From an uncultured bacterium (GTDB taxonomy: Bacteria; Patescibacteriota; Saccharimonadia; Saccharimonadales; Saccharimonadaceae): a stretch of DNA of 11,222 nucleotides. The stretch lies in NCBI GenBank assembly GCA_903844835.1, contig CAIMUU010000028.1, positions 1 through 11,222 on the forward strand, in the 5' to 3' direction. The notes under the pieces were generated by a model. The model did not search any database. It saw nothing but the letters and a program-made list of their open reading frames with translations, and was not told the origin of the DNA. This document shows positions 6,882-11,222 of the stretch, in pieces (position 1 is the first letter of the stretch; the number at the start of each line of letters is the position of its first letter). A program made the position numbers and the translations under genes.

Positions 6882-6891
6882 GTTTATTTTT

Positions 6892-6925
6892 GCCAAAAAA
6901 ATAAACCCCGAACTTCCGCTCGAGG
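6892..6925 (-). terminator. Rho-independent terminator of the accessory block
   Basis: On the minus strand CCTCGA (6925-6920) pairs with TCGGGG (6911-6906, one G-U pair) around an 8-base loop. The T-rich tract TTTATTTTTTT follows at once (6905-6895). It would end transcripts coming from 7079-8238 just before the spoU promoter. Confidence 0.7.
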
Positions 6926-6956
6926 CTTATAGCAAACCATGTCATTCGATATGGCG

Positions 6957-6987
6957 AAGTCCTATTATTACAAATGTGCACGTCGAG
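6957..6987 (+). repeat. cassette end repeat L1
   Basis: Copy 1 of four. It reads AAGTCCTATTATTACA then AATGTGCACGTCGAG. Like L2 it carries three extra bases between TTACA and GTGCAC. It is inverted relative to R1 at 7612-7639, and the pair encloses the FnIII-like gene. Confidence 0.75.
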
Positions 6988-7000
6988 AACTTGGGCACCA

Positions 7001-7059
7001 GAGGGGCCTACTTCGACTACAACGGGCATCAAAGATGCGTTTGTAGGAGTAGGCCCCTC
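7001..7059. other. long GC-rich hairpin downstream of the FnIII-like gene
   Basis: GAGGGGCCTACT (7001-7012) pairs perfectly with 7048-7059. Inside it CTAC/GTAG (7017-7020/7043-7046), AAC/GTT (7021-7023/7039-7041) and GCATC/GATGC (7026-7030/7034-7038, AAA loop) continue the stem, so nearly all 59 bases pair. No T-tract follows on either strand, so it is not a standard terminator. Its outer stem resembles the hairpin at 7699-7722. Confidence 0.75.
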
Positions 7060-7078
7060 GGGATATTTGGATTAGCAA

Positions 7079-7471
7079 CTATTTGGTCGCAAACACGACA
7101 AGTTGCTGAGTTTTTGGGCCAACTAACTTGATGCCACCAACAACAACCTTGTAGGCTGCAATCTGCAATCTATACGTGTCGCCGGGCTGGGTTTTAATAT
7201 CCCAGTATGTCTCTCCGTTATATACCAGGGTAACTATGTTATCAACTTCAATTATCTTGCCGTTGTTAAACAATATATACCCGTCAACATCATCAGACTT
7301 TTCCCAAGCCAACGAAATAACACCGTTGTCGGTATCATAGCATCTAAAGCTTGAGGGGACTGACCAGGGAAAGTTCGCAAGTAAAACAATTAATAGTAAT
7401 GTGATGGCCACCAAAGCAACCACCTGGACTAACACACCTATGGGAATTTTTGACTTTGACTCTTTAACCAT
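7079..7471 (-). CDS. membrane-anchored fibronectin type III-like protein
   Basis: A 130-residue protein with a short basic N-terminus (KESKSK), one strong hydrophobic helix (about 11-33) and an external domain of about 95 residues. The domain has FnIII features: VPSSFRCYDTDNGVISLAWEKS, then DVDGYILFNNG, then GDTYRLQIAAYKVV, ending with a beta strand (QQLVVFATK). The Trp at 56 and the Tyr before the final strands occupy typical FnIII core positions. The inferred topology is N-in with the FnIII-like domain outside; the helix could be an anchor or an uncleaved signal. A strong Shine-Dalgarno (GGGGGAG) lies 8 bases before the ATG, unlike the leaderless genes nearby. The gene is cargo of the left inverted-repeat unit (6957-7639), downstream of the 106-residue gene. 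The partner is unknown. Confidence 0.75.
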   Translation of the reverse strand: MVKESKSKIPIGVLVQVVALVAITLLLIVLLANFPWSVPSSFRCYDTDNGVISLAWEKSDDVDGYILFNNGKIIEVDNIVTLVYNGETYWDIKTQPGDTYRLQIAAYKVVVGGIKLVGPKTQQLVVFATK

Positions 7472-7611
7472 ACGATGCTCTCCCCCTTTATGTCGTTACC
7501 CAGTAGACATATGGCTTATGTCATATATGCTGCTTGAGGTAAGTTCAGAGGCAGCCATCAACTGACCATATAGATCAGCAAAACGCTGCCTCCAAAATTG
7601 AAGGAATTGTG
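7472..7611 (-). promoter_or_regulatory. structured 5' leader of the FnIII-like gene
   Basis: This 140-base non-coding stretch contains nested hairpins on the minus strand. GAGGCAGC/GCTGCCTC (7592-7585/7555-7548) encloses CTGATC-TATAT-GGTCAG. Closer to the gene, GACATA-AGCCA-TATGTC spans 7522-7506. A G-rich Shine-Dalgarno precedes the ATG. It shares CCTTCAATTT and ACATAAGC with the leader of the neighbouring cassette gene. I recognise no known riboswitch. Confidence 0.5.
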
Positions 7612-7639
7612 CTCGACATGCACTGTAATAATCTGACTT
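7612..7639 (-). repeat. cassette end repeat R1
   Basis: Copy 2. On the minus strand it reads AAGTCAGATTATTACA then GTGCATGTCGAG, without the three extra bases of the left-end copies. The similarity to R2 continues outward (TTAAA before the motif) and inward (GCA after it). With L2 it forms a 75-base imperfect palindrome. Confidence 0.75.
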
Positions 7640-7656
7640 TTTAAAGTCCATTAATT

Positions 7657-7686
7657 AAATCAAATCATTACAATAGTGCACATCAG
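7657..7686 (+). repeat. cassette end repeat L2
   Basis: Copy 3. It reads AAATCAAATCATTACA then ATAGTGCACATCAG, with the 3-base insertion typical of left ends. It is inverted relative to R2 (8162-8189), and the pair encloses the 106-residue gene. Confidence 0.75.
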
Positions 7687-7698
7687 TTTTAAGCCGGA

Positions 7699-7722
7699 GG
7701 GGGTTACTCAACAGTAGCCCCC
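7699..7722. other. GC-rich hairpin downstream of the 106-residue gene
   Basis: GGGGGTTACT pairs with AGTAGCCCCC (one G-U pair) around a CAAC loop, 11 bases after the stop codon on the minus strand. No T-tract follows. Position and outer-stem sequence (G-run, TACT/AGTA, C-run) match the hairpin at 7001-7059. Confidence 0.7.
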
Positions 7723-7733
7723 ACAGATAGAAA

Positions 7734-8054
7734 TTACTCGGAAATTGGTCTGAAATGCTTCTTTGCTGCAGGTTTGGTTTTTGTCGTGTTGGCAATTAGC
7801 CGTACATCAAAGACATACAAACTCCTAATTCTTGTACTATCTATCGCTTTTCTTATTGTTGCCGAAGCAAAATAATCTTGCAACTTACTTACGGCAACAC
7901 TAATGGCACTATCGATATCGAGACCATCAGTAACTGCCATCTCTAGGTGCTTTTCGGCTATTTCGACCAGCTCAACTCTCGTTTTTTTCGAATTTCTCGG
8001 TAAATACGATAGGATTTGGTCAAGGTAAAAAACCGCCTCGTTCATGCTTTTCAT
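7734..8054 (-). CDS. hypothetical 106-residue helical protein, possibly HAAS/permease-prefix-like
   Basis: I do not recognise this gene with confidence. Residues about 5-60 look all-helical: an amphipathic N-terminus (NEAVFYLDQILSYLP), then RVELVEIAEKHLEMAVTDG and LDIDSAISVAVSKLQDYF. The pattern of YL..IL..LP, an acidic/basic helix, a short turn with DG and an A-I-rich helix is reminiscent of the small HAAS or permease-prefix helical domains, but this is weak. The C-terminus is basic (TKTKPAAKKHFRPISE). There is no signal peptide or membrane helix. A strong Shine-Dalgarno GGAGG lies 8 bases before the ATG. It is the cargo of the right inverted-repeat unit and the first gene after the promoter at 8245-8273. 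It is probably co-transcribed with the FnIII-like gene, as no terminator lies between them. Confidence 0.7.
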   Translation of the reverse strand: MKSMNEAVFYLDQILSYLPRNSKKTRVELVEIAEKHLEMAVTDGLDIDSAISVAVSKLQDYFASATIRKAIDSTRIRSLYVFDVRLIANTTKTKPAAKKHFRPISE

Positions 8055-8161
8055 AAACTATTCCTCCAAATGAGAAAAATTTACTGCCTTAAATTGAAGG
8101 CAGCACATTAGCTAGTAAATATTATTAGCTTATGTGCCACCTCCAGATATGACTATACATG
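8055..8161 (-). promoter_or_regulatory. structured 5' leader of the 106-residue gene
   Basis: It holds two adjacent hairpins on the minus strand. GCACATAAGCTA pairs with TAGCTAATGTGC (8137-8126/8114-8103, one mismatch), then CTGCCTT-CAATTT-AAGGCAG (8103-8084) follows. Next comes GGAGG and the ATG. CCTTCAATTT and ACATAAGC recur in the other cassette's leader. The function is unknown; translational control is a guess. Confidence 0.5.
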
Positions 8162-8189
8162 CCCGATGTGCACTGTAATGATTTGACTT
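8162..8189 (-). repeat. cassette end repeat R2
   Basis: Copy 4. On the minus strand it reads AAGTCAAATCATTACA then GTGCACATCGGG. Like R1 it lacks the 3-base insertion. It marks the right edge of the two-cassette block. It lies downstream of the promoter at 8245-8273, so it would be transcribed. Confidence 0.75.
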
Positions 8190-8244
8190 TTTAATGAATC
8201 GCAACCGCTAATTAGTATCACCCAATCAATGATTGATAAGAGTT

Positions 8245-8273
8245 ACATTAGCACAAACACGTTAATATGTCAA
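8245..8273 (-). promoter_or_regulatory. consensus promoter of the accessory block
   Basis: On the minus strand a perfect -35 TTGACA (8273-8268), 17 bases of spacer and an extended -10 TGC-TAATGT (-10 at 8250-8245) are present. The start would be near 8238, giving a leader of about 180 bases before the gene at 8054. The rest of 8190-8308 holds no gene or RNA that I can see. Confidence 0.7.
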
Positions 8274-8308
8274 TACACGCACAATAATTTACAACAAATA
8301 ATTAGTCA

Positions 8309-9112
8309 CTAAGCCGACAAGAAGCCGCCATCAACCGGCAGGACCGCGCCCTGGACATAACTAGCTAAATCGCTCGACAAAAATAGAATGGCCTTGGCAA
8401 CATCATCTGGTTCGCCCCAATTACCATTGGCAATTCGCTGTTTAAAGTCATAGCCTGTCTTGAATAAACTTAAATTTAAGCCCAATAAAGCCTGTTTCAT
8501 CAACGATTCGGTCCCTGGGGTCATAATTGCCCCCGGCATCACAACATTGCAACGAAAACCCATCTTGCCATAATCTCGCGACAGCGAGCGAGTCAGAGCA
8601 ATGATGCCAGCCTTGCTCATTGAATAATGAATCATATCTCGTTTGAAAGGTAAAATCGCCTCAATTGATGAGGTATTTATAATGATTCCACCCTTTTTCT
8701 GGCGCTTGGCGATATAGTTTTGACACATCCAAAAAGCTGAATTCATATTGACGTCCAAAATCTTTTTTAAATAAGCTTCATCAACTTTCAAATAATCCAT
8801 CATAGGATATATGCCAGCGTTATTAACAATTACGTCTGGCAAATTATCACTAATCGAATCCCAAAATTTATCAATCTTGGCTTTGCTCGACATGTCAATT
8901 ACGTGTGCAGTGTGCTCGCGAGCATCATGTTCACAAAGCTTAATAGTCTCGGCCAATCCATCACCGTCAATATCCAAAAGTTGCAGTACCGCACCGGCTT
9001 CAGCAAATCTAATTGCTGTTGCTCGACCAATGCCAGAAGCCGCACCGGTAATCAACACGGTCTTATCTTTAAATGAAACTGCGTCATAAGTCGATAATAT
9101 TGATTTTCCCAT
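8309..9112 (-). CDS. short-chain dehydrogenase/reductase (classical SDR)
   Basis: A 267-residue cytoplasmic NAD(P)-dependent oxidoreductase with all classical SDR marks. These are the cofactor loop TGAASGIG (22-29), an acidic residue after beta-2 (D47 in LLDID, suggesting NAD over NADP), NNAG (97-100), catalytic Asn in VNMNS (N122), Ser148/149 (NTSS), YSMSK (Y163, K167), PG (193-194) and a C-terminal DGG (261-263). The substrate cannot be told; a FabG-like or sugar/alcohol dehydrogenase role is possible. The ATG at 9112 sits 6 bases after an extended -10 box, so it is probably leaderless and transcribed alone. It ends with TAG at 8309. It lies between the tRNA-Leu terminator and the accessory block. 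Confidence 0.92.
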   Translation of the reverse strand: MGKSILSTYDAVSFKDKTVLITGAASGIGRATAIRFAEAGAVLQLLDIDGDGLAETIKLCEHDAREHTAHVIDMSSKAKIDKFWDSISDNLPDVIVNNAGIYPMMDYLKVDEAYLKKILDVNMNSAFWMCQNYIAKRQKKGGIIINTSSIEAILPFKRDMIHYSMSKAGIIALTRSLSRDYGKMGFRCNVVMPGAIMTPGTESLMKQALLGLNLSLFKTGYDFKQRIANGNWGEPDDVAKAILFLSSDLASYVQGAVLPVDGGFLSA

Positions 9113-9118
9113 AACATA

Positions 9119-9127
9119 ATATTAGCA
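9119..9127 (-). promoter_or_regulatory. extended -10 promoter of the SDR gene, leaderless
   Basis: TGC-TAATAT on the minus strand, 6 bases before the ATG at 9112. Same arrangement as the pilin and DUF5652 promoters. Confidence 0.55.
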
Positions 9128-9173
9128 CAATATAGATATAATGATTATGCTCAAGCACTCAGTCGGCGACTAC

Positions 9174-9210
9174 CAACAAAATATGACGGTATAAAACCGT
9201 CATTTTTTGT
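9174..9210 (-). terminator. terminator of tRNA-Leu(UAG)
   Basis: Immediately after the encoded CCA, ATGACGGT (9203-9196) pairs with ACCGTCAT (9190-9183) around a 5-base TTTAT loop. Flanking A/T tracts extend the pairing beyond one mismatch, and a U-rich ATTTTG follows. The symmetric flanks could also stop plus-strand transcripts. Confidence 0.75.
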
Positions 9211-9294
9211 TGGTACGGATGAAAAGACTCGAACTTTCACGCCTTACGGCACCAGCTCCTAAAGCTGGCGTGTCTACCATTCCACCACATCCGC
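9211..9294 (-). tRNA. tRNA-Leu, anticodon UAG
   Basis: The complete class II tRNA cloverleaf folds. The acceptor is GCGGATG/CATCCGT (one G-U pair). The D-arm follows (GTG...CAC with GGTAGA), then the anticodon stem CCAGC/GCTGG with loop TTTAGGA (anticodon TAG). A long variable arm (GCC-GTAA-GGC) and the T-arm GAAAG-TTCGAGT-CTTTT come next. Discriminator A and an encoded CCA follow; the terminator is directly downstream. It reads CUN leucine codons. Its 5' leader is odd: the nearest good promoter (9374-9402) is about 75 bases upstream, beyond a tRNA-Leu fragment. Confidence 0.96.
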
Positions 9295-9321
9295 ATATAT
9301 GTACATCTAGCGTATCTAACG

Positions 9322-9340
9322 CTTCGGCTACGCTCAGAAT
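9322..9340 (+). repeat. copy of the short repeat seen in the pilin 3 leader
   Basis: CTTCGGCTACGCTCAGAAT differs from the pilin copy (CTTCGACTACGCTCAGGAT on the minus strand) at two positions. It lies between the tRNA-Leu fragment and the intact tRNA-Leu. Beside it is a small hairpin AGCGT-ATCTA-ACGCT (9309-9323). Confidence 0.6.
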
Positions 9341-9346
9341 CTTCGA

Positions 9347-9363
9347 CATTCCACCACTCGCGC
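9347..9363 (-). pseudogene. 17-base 5' fragment of a tRNA-Leu gene
   Basis: GCGCGAGTGGTGGAATG on the minus strand matches the first 17 bases of a tRNA-Leu, and closely resembles the start of the tRNA at 11197 (GCGCGCGTGGTGGAATG). It stops before GGTAGACAC. It follows the tRNA promoter at the expected distance. Its acceptor strand cannot pair with the 3' end of the intact tRNA, so it comes from a different tRNA-Leu. Confidence 0.6.
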
Positions 9364-9373
9364 TTACTTAGAC

Positions 9374-9402
9374 ATTATAACAAATTTACGCCTTAGGACA
9401 AA
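9374..9402 (-). promoter_or_regulatory. tRNA promoter
   Basis: Extended -10 TGT-TATAAT (-10 at 9379-9374) with TTGTCC about 16 bases upstream. The 12 bases ATTTGTTATAAT are identical to the promoter of the tRNA at 11197, supporting a tRNA-specific promoter duplicated along with the tRNA fragment. Confidence 0.7.
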
Positions 9403-9433
9403 GTTTAATTTATTATCAACGATATGCCGCTTG

Positions 9434-9464
9434 TGGTATGATTAATACAGTAATGACTGAGGGG
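9434..9464 (+). promoter_or_regulatory. promoter and Shine-Dalgarno candidate of the FAD oxidoreductase
   Basis: An extended -10 TGG-TATGAT (9434-9442) is followed by GAGGGG (9459-9464), 13 bases before the ATG, which is rather far. Alternatively TAATAT at 9466-9471, 6 bases before the ATG, would give a leaderless start like the SDR gene. The sequence does not decide between them. Confidence 0.4.
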
Positions 9465-9477
9465 ATAATATATCGTT

Positions 9478-11121
9478 ATGAATAAGATTGCGCAGTATCT
9501 AAACGAACATATTTTAGGAGAAGTAACTAGTTCTAAGTCAGTTCGCGAACATTTCTCGCGCGACGGTAGTGTCCTTAAAATTACTCCAGAACTCGTGGCC
9601 CATCCTCGCGTCACTAATGATATTAGAAAGATTGCTCGATTTACTTGGCAACTAGCCGAAAAAGGCCACGTTATGCCAATTACTGTTCGCGGTGGAGGCT
9701 CTGATCAGACTGGTGGTGCTATCGGTAAAGGCATAATTATCAATACCGTAGCCCATTTGAATAATATTATTTATCTCAGCACTAAAAACAGAGATCAATT
9801 CATCCACGTTCAACCCGGCACTAGCTTTGGTGCGGTTAATGAGATTCTCAAATCTCACGGCTTAATTGTCCCATCATTCCCAACATCCTATAACTTTAGT
9901 ACCGTTGGTGGCGCAGTGGCCAACAATGCCGCTGGACCATTATCGGGTCGCTTTGGTCAAACTGGCAGTTGGGTTAATCGACTCGAAGTAGTCTTAGCTA
10001 ATGGCGACATTATCGAGACTAGACGAATTAGTCACCACGAGCTTAACAAGAAAAAAGGCCTACAAACATTTGAAGGCGAAATATACCGCAAAATTGATGG
10101 ACTAATAGAAGACAACCAAAAGATGCTTGATGAAAAAATATCAAAAGACAGTTGCGACAACACTGGCTATTCGGGCATCGGCAAAGTCAAACAACGCGAC
10201 AACTCATTTGACCTAACGCCTCTTTTTGTTGGTAGCCAAGGCACACTAGGCGTAATCTCCGAAATTATTCTAAATGCCGACTTTTTTATGGCGGATGAAT
10301 CAATCGTTGTTGCAGTCTTTGACAAGCCCGAAGCCGCACGAGAGGCCGCCGATATTATTGCCAAACTTGACCCAGAATCACTTGATTTGATTGACGGGCG
10401 TTTATTTGCAAAGGCCGAAAATGACTATGGTAAAAAATTTATGTTTTCTAATATCGACAGTGGCTCTGATGACGGCGCCATACTGATGGTCAGCTTTCAT
10501 GATTTTAAGGAAAGAGCCAGACGTCGCAAAGTTAAACATGCCCTAAAAAAGCTATCTAAATTTGATACAAAAGTTTTTACCGACAAAGACTACTCGCTAG
10601 ACGAACTACATGCAATTCGAGGGATAAGCTCGTTAGTTCTCCAGCCCGACGCCGACAACGAATCGATGCCGCCACTAATTGATGGCGCATCAATCCCCAC
10701 TAGCCGACTTGGCGATTTTACAATTGCATTGGCCGAACTTGCCAATAAACACCACGTAGAACTTCCTTATCATATTAGATGGATTGACGGCGTTGTTCAC
10801 TCTAGGCCACTACTTCAACTGCATACCGTCAGTGATAAGCAAAAAGTTTTCAAGTTAATTTCTGACTATGCTGAGTTAGTAAAACGATTCGATGGATGCC
10901 TGGTATTTGAGTCAAGCGAGGGTCGCACCAAAGCAACCGCCGCTTATGCCCAGTTGGACGAAACTGTACTAAATCTATACAGCCAAATCCGCAAAATATT
11001 TGATCCGTTTGGCACCTTAAACCCCGGTGTCAAACAATCTGCTGACCTTAGCACATTAATCTCAAATTTAAATCCTGACTACAACCTAGACGATTTTGCT
11101 AAATATTCGCCTAAGATTTAA
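9478..11121 (+). CDS. FAD-binding oxidoreductase, GlcD/D-lactate dehydrogenase type
   Basis: A 547-residue flavoprotein of the FAD-linked oxidase (PCMH/VAO) family, which oxidises 2-hydroxy acids such as D-lactate or glycolate in known members. The FAD-binding domain spans about 40-270: PITVRGGGSDQTGGA (67-81), VQPGTSFGAVNEIL (111-124), PSFPTSYNFSTVGGAVANNA (132-151), GRFGQTGSWV (157-166) and FVGSQGTLGVISEI (250-263). The C-terminal substrate domain ends with IFDPFGTLNPGVKQ, typical of GlcD-like proteins. No Cys-rich Fe-S domain is fused, so electrons must pass to a separate or unknown acceptor. The ATG at 9478 leaves a natural N-terminus. It stands alone on the plus strand, flanked by two tRNA-Leu genes pointing away from it. 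The family is secure; the substrate is unknown. Confidence 0.92.
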   Translation: MNKIAQYLNEHILGEVTSSKSVREHFSRDGSVLKITPELVAHPRVTNDIRKIARFTWQLAEKGHVMPITVRGGGSDQTGGAIGKGIIINTVAHLNNIIYLSTKNRDQFIHVQPGTSFGAVNEILKSHGLIVPSFPTSYNFSTVGGAVANNAAGPLSGRFGQTGSWVNRLEVVLANGDIIETRRISHHELNKKKGLQTFEGEIYRKIDGLIEDNQKMLDEKISKDSCDNTGYSGIGKVKQRDNSFDLTPLFVGSQGTLGVISEIILNADFFMADESIVVAVFDKPEAAREAADIIAKLDPESLDLIDGRLFAKAENDYGKKFMFSNIDSGSDDGAILMVSFHDFKERARRRKVKHALKKLSKFDTKVFTDKDYSLDELHAIRGISSLVLQPDADNESMPPLIDGASIPTSRLGDFTIALAELANKHHVELPYHIRWIDGVVHSRPLLQLHTVSDKQKVFKLISDYAELVKRFDGCLVFESSEGRTKATAAYAQLDETVLNLYSQIRKIFDPFGTLNPGVKQSADLSTLISNLNPDYNLDDFAKYSPKI

Positions 11122-11168
11122 GTCTCAAATAGATTATAGATTATGGATAGGTTTTGTTTAGGATAATT

Positions 11169-11177
11169 TGTTATAAT
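11169..11177 (+). promoter_or_regulatory. promoter of the right-hand tRNA-Leu
   Basis: Extended -10 TGT-TATAAT within ATTTGTTATAAT, identical to the promoter at 9374. Transcription would start near 11184, giving a leader of about 13 bases before the tRNA. Confidence 0.7.
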
Positions 11178-11196
11178 TAGTTTGTCAAAATAATAT

Positions 11197-11222
11197 GCGC
11201 GCGTGGTGGAATGGTAGACACG
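11197..11222 (+). tRNA. tRNA-Leu, 5' part only (cut by window edge)
   Basis: GCGCGCG acceptor strand, T-G at 8-9, then GTG-GAATGGTAGA-CAC as D-arm, identical from GTGGTGGAATGG onward to the intact tRNA-Leu in this window. The anticodon lies beyond the window, so the isoacceptor is unknown. Its acceptor strand differs from that of tRNA-Leu(UAG). Confidence 0.85.

Noticed and set aside
7011..7020. CTTCGACTAC in the 7001 hairpin as a third copy of the dispersed repeat
   Set aside because: Only 10 bases match and the sequence is explained by stem pairing, so chance is likely.
7001..7059. GC-rich hairpins as Rho-independent terminators
   Set aside because: Neither hairpin is followed by a T-tract on either strand. 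A proper terminator with a T-tract is at 6892-6925.
7612..7639. R repeats as plain promoters of the two cassette genes
   Set aside because: The TACAGT they contain matches -10 poorly, no conserved -35 stands at 17 bases in both copies, and a far better promoter lies upstream at 8245-8273. A promoter role for R1 is not fully excluded.
7657..7686. End repeats as canonical integron attC or a CRISPR array
   Set aside because: No GTTRRRY/RYYYAAC core sites and no integrase in the window; only four copies, inverted, with whole genes between them, and no regular spacers or cas genes.
8221..8240. Near-palindrome ATCAATGATTGAT as an operator
   Set aside because: Short, AT-rich and single-copy. It lies just downstream of the block promoter's start, so a role is conceivable but unsupported.
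9405..9614. 69-residue minus-strand ORF
   Set aside because: It overlaps the start of the oxidoreductase, has no family pattern and is a shadow frame. The same applies to the other short antisense ORFs over tig, hisS, the spoU-like gene, the SDR gene and pilin 2.

Overview
The window looks like a small-genome Patescibacteria (CPR) chromosome, most likely Saccharibacteria (TM7). This is inferred from gene content and style: type IV pilin paralogues, a DUF5652 membrane protein, compact spacing, ATGA and convergent overlaps, and many genes whose -10 box sits only 6-7 bases before the ATG. TGA serves as a stop codon (ends of the pilins at 2 and 1884), so this is the standard bacterial code and not the UGA=Gly code of Absconditabacteria/Gracilibacteria.

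Layout. 2-2792 (minus): three paralogous type IV pilin-like proteins. They share a prepilin N-terminus and a middle region, but each has a different C-terminal domain: an Lcl/DUF1566-like fold, a Fibrobacter-type paralogous domain, and a jelly-roll/phage-tail-like module. They look like minor pilins or pilus-borne adhesins. 2851-5445 (minus): hisS then tig, translation housekeeping genes. 5531-6869: a small DUF5652 membrane protein (plus) converging with a spoU-ydjM pair (minus). 6892-8273 (minus): an accessory block with its own consensus promoter and terminator, carrying two small genes. These are a membrane-anchored FnIII-like protein and an unknown 106-residue protein. 8309-9112 (minus): a short-chain dehydrogenase. 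9211-9402 (minus): tRNA-Leu(UAG) with terminator, promoter and an upstream tRNA-Leu fragment. 9478-11121 (plus): a GlcD-type FAD oxidoreductase. 11197-end (plus): the 5' end of another tRNA-Leu.

The most unusual structure is 6957-8189. Two adjacent units are each bounded by inverted copies of one ~28-31 bp motif. Each contains, in the same order, a GC-rich hairpin, an unrelated small gene on the minus strand, and a long structured 5' leader with a strong Shine-Dalgarno sequence. Left-end copies differ from right-end copies by the same 3-base insertion. This resembles a tandem pair of gene cassettes with exchangeable cargo, or shared RNA-structural ends of one transcript. I know of no named element it matches.

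A second theme is a short repeat, CTTCGRCTACGCTCAGRAT. One copy lies in frame inside a pilin leader peptide, where it has duplicated the cleavage-site sequence. Another lies between a tRNA-Leu fragment and the intact tRNA-Leu, again flanked by an 11-base direct repeat. A third theme is leaderless expression: first genes of transcription units tend to start at an extended -10 box plus 6-7 bases, while genes inside operons and the two cassette genes carry Shine-Dalgarno sequences.
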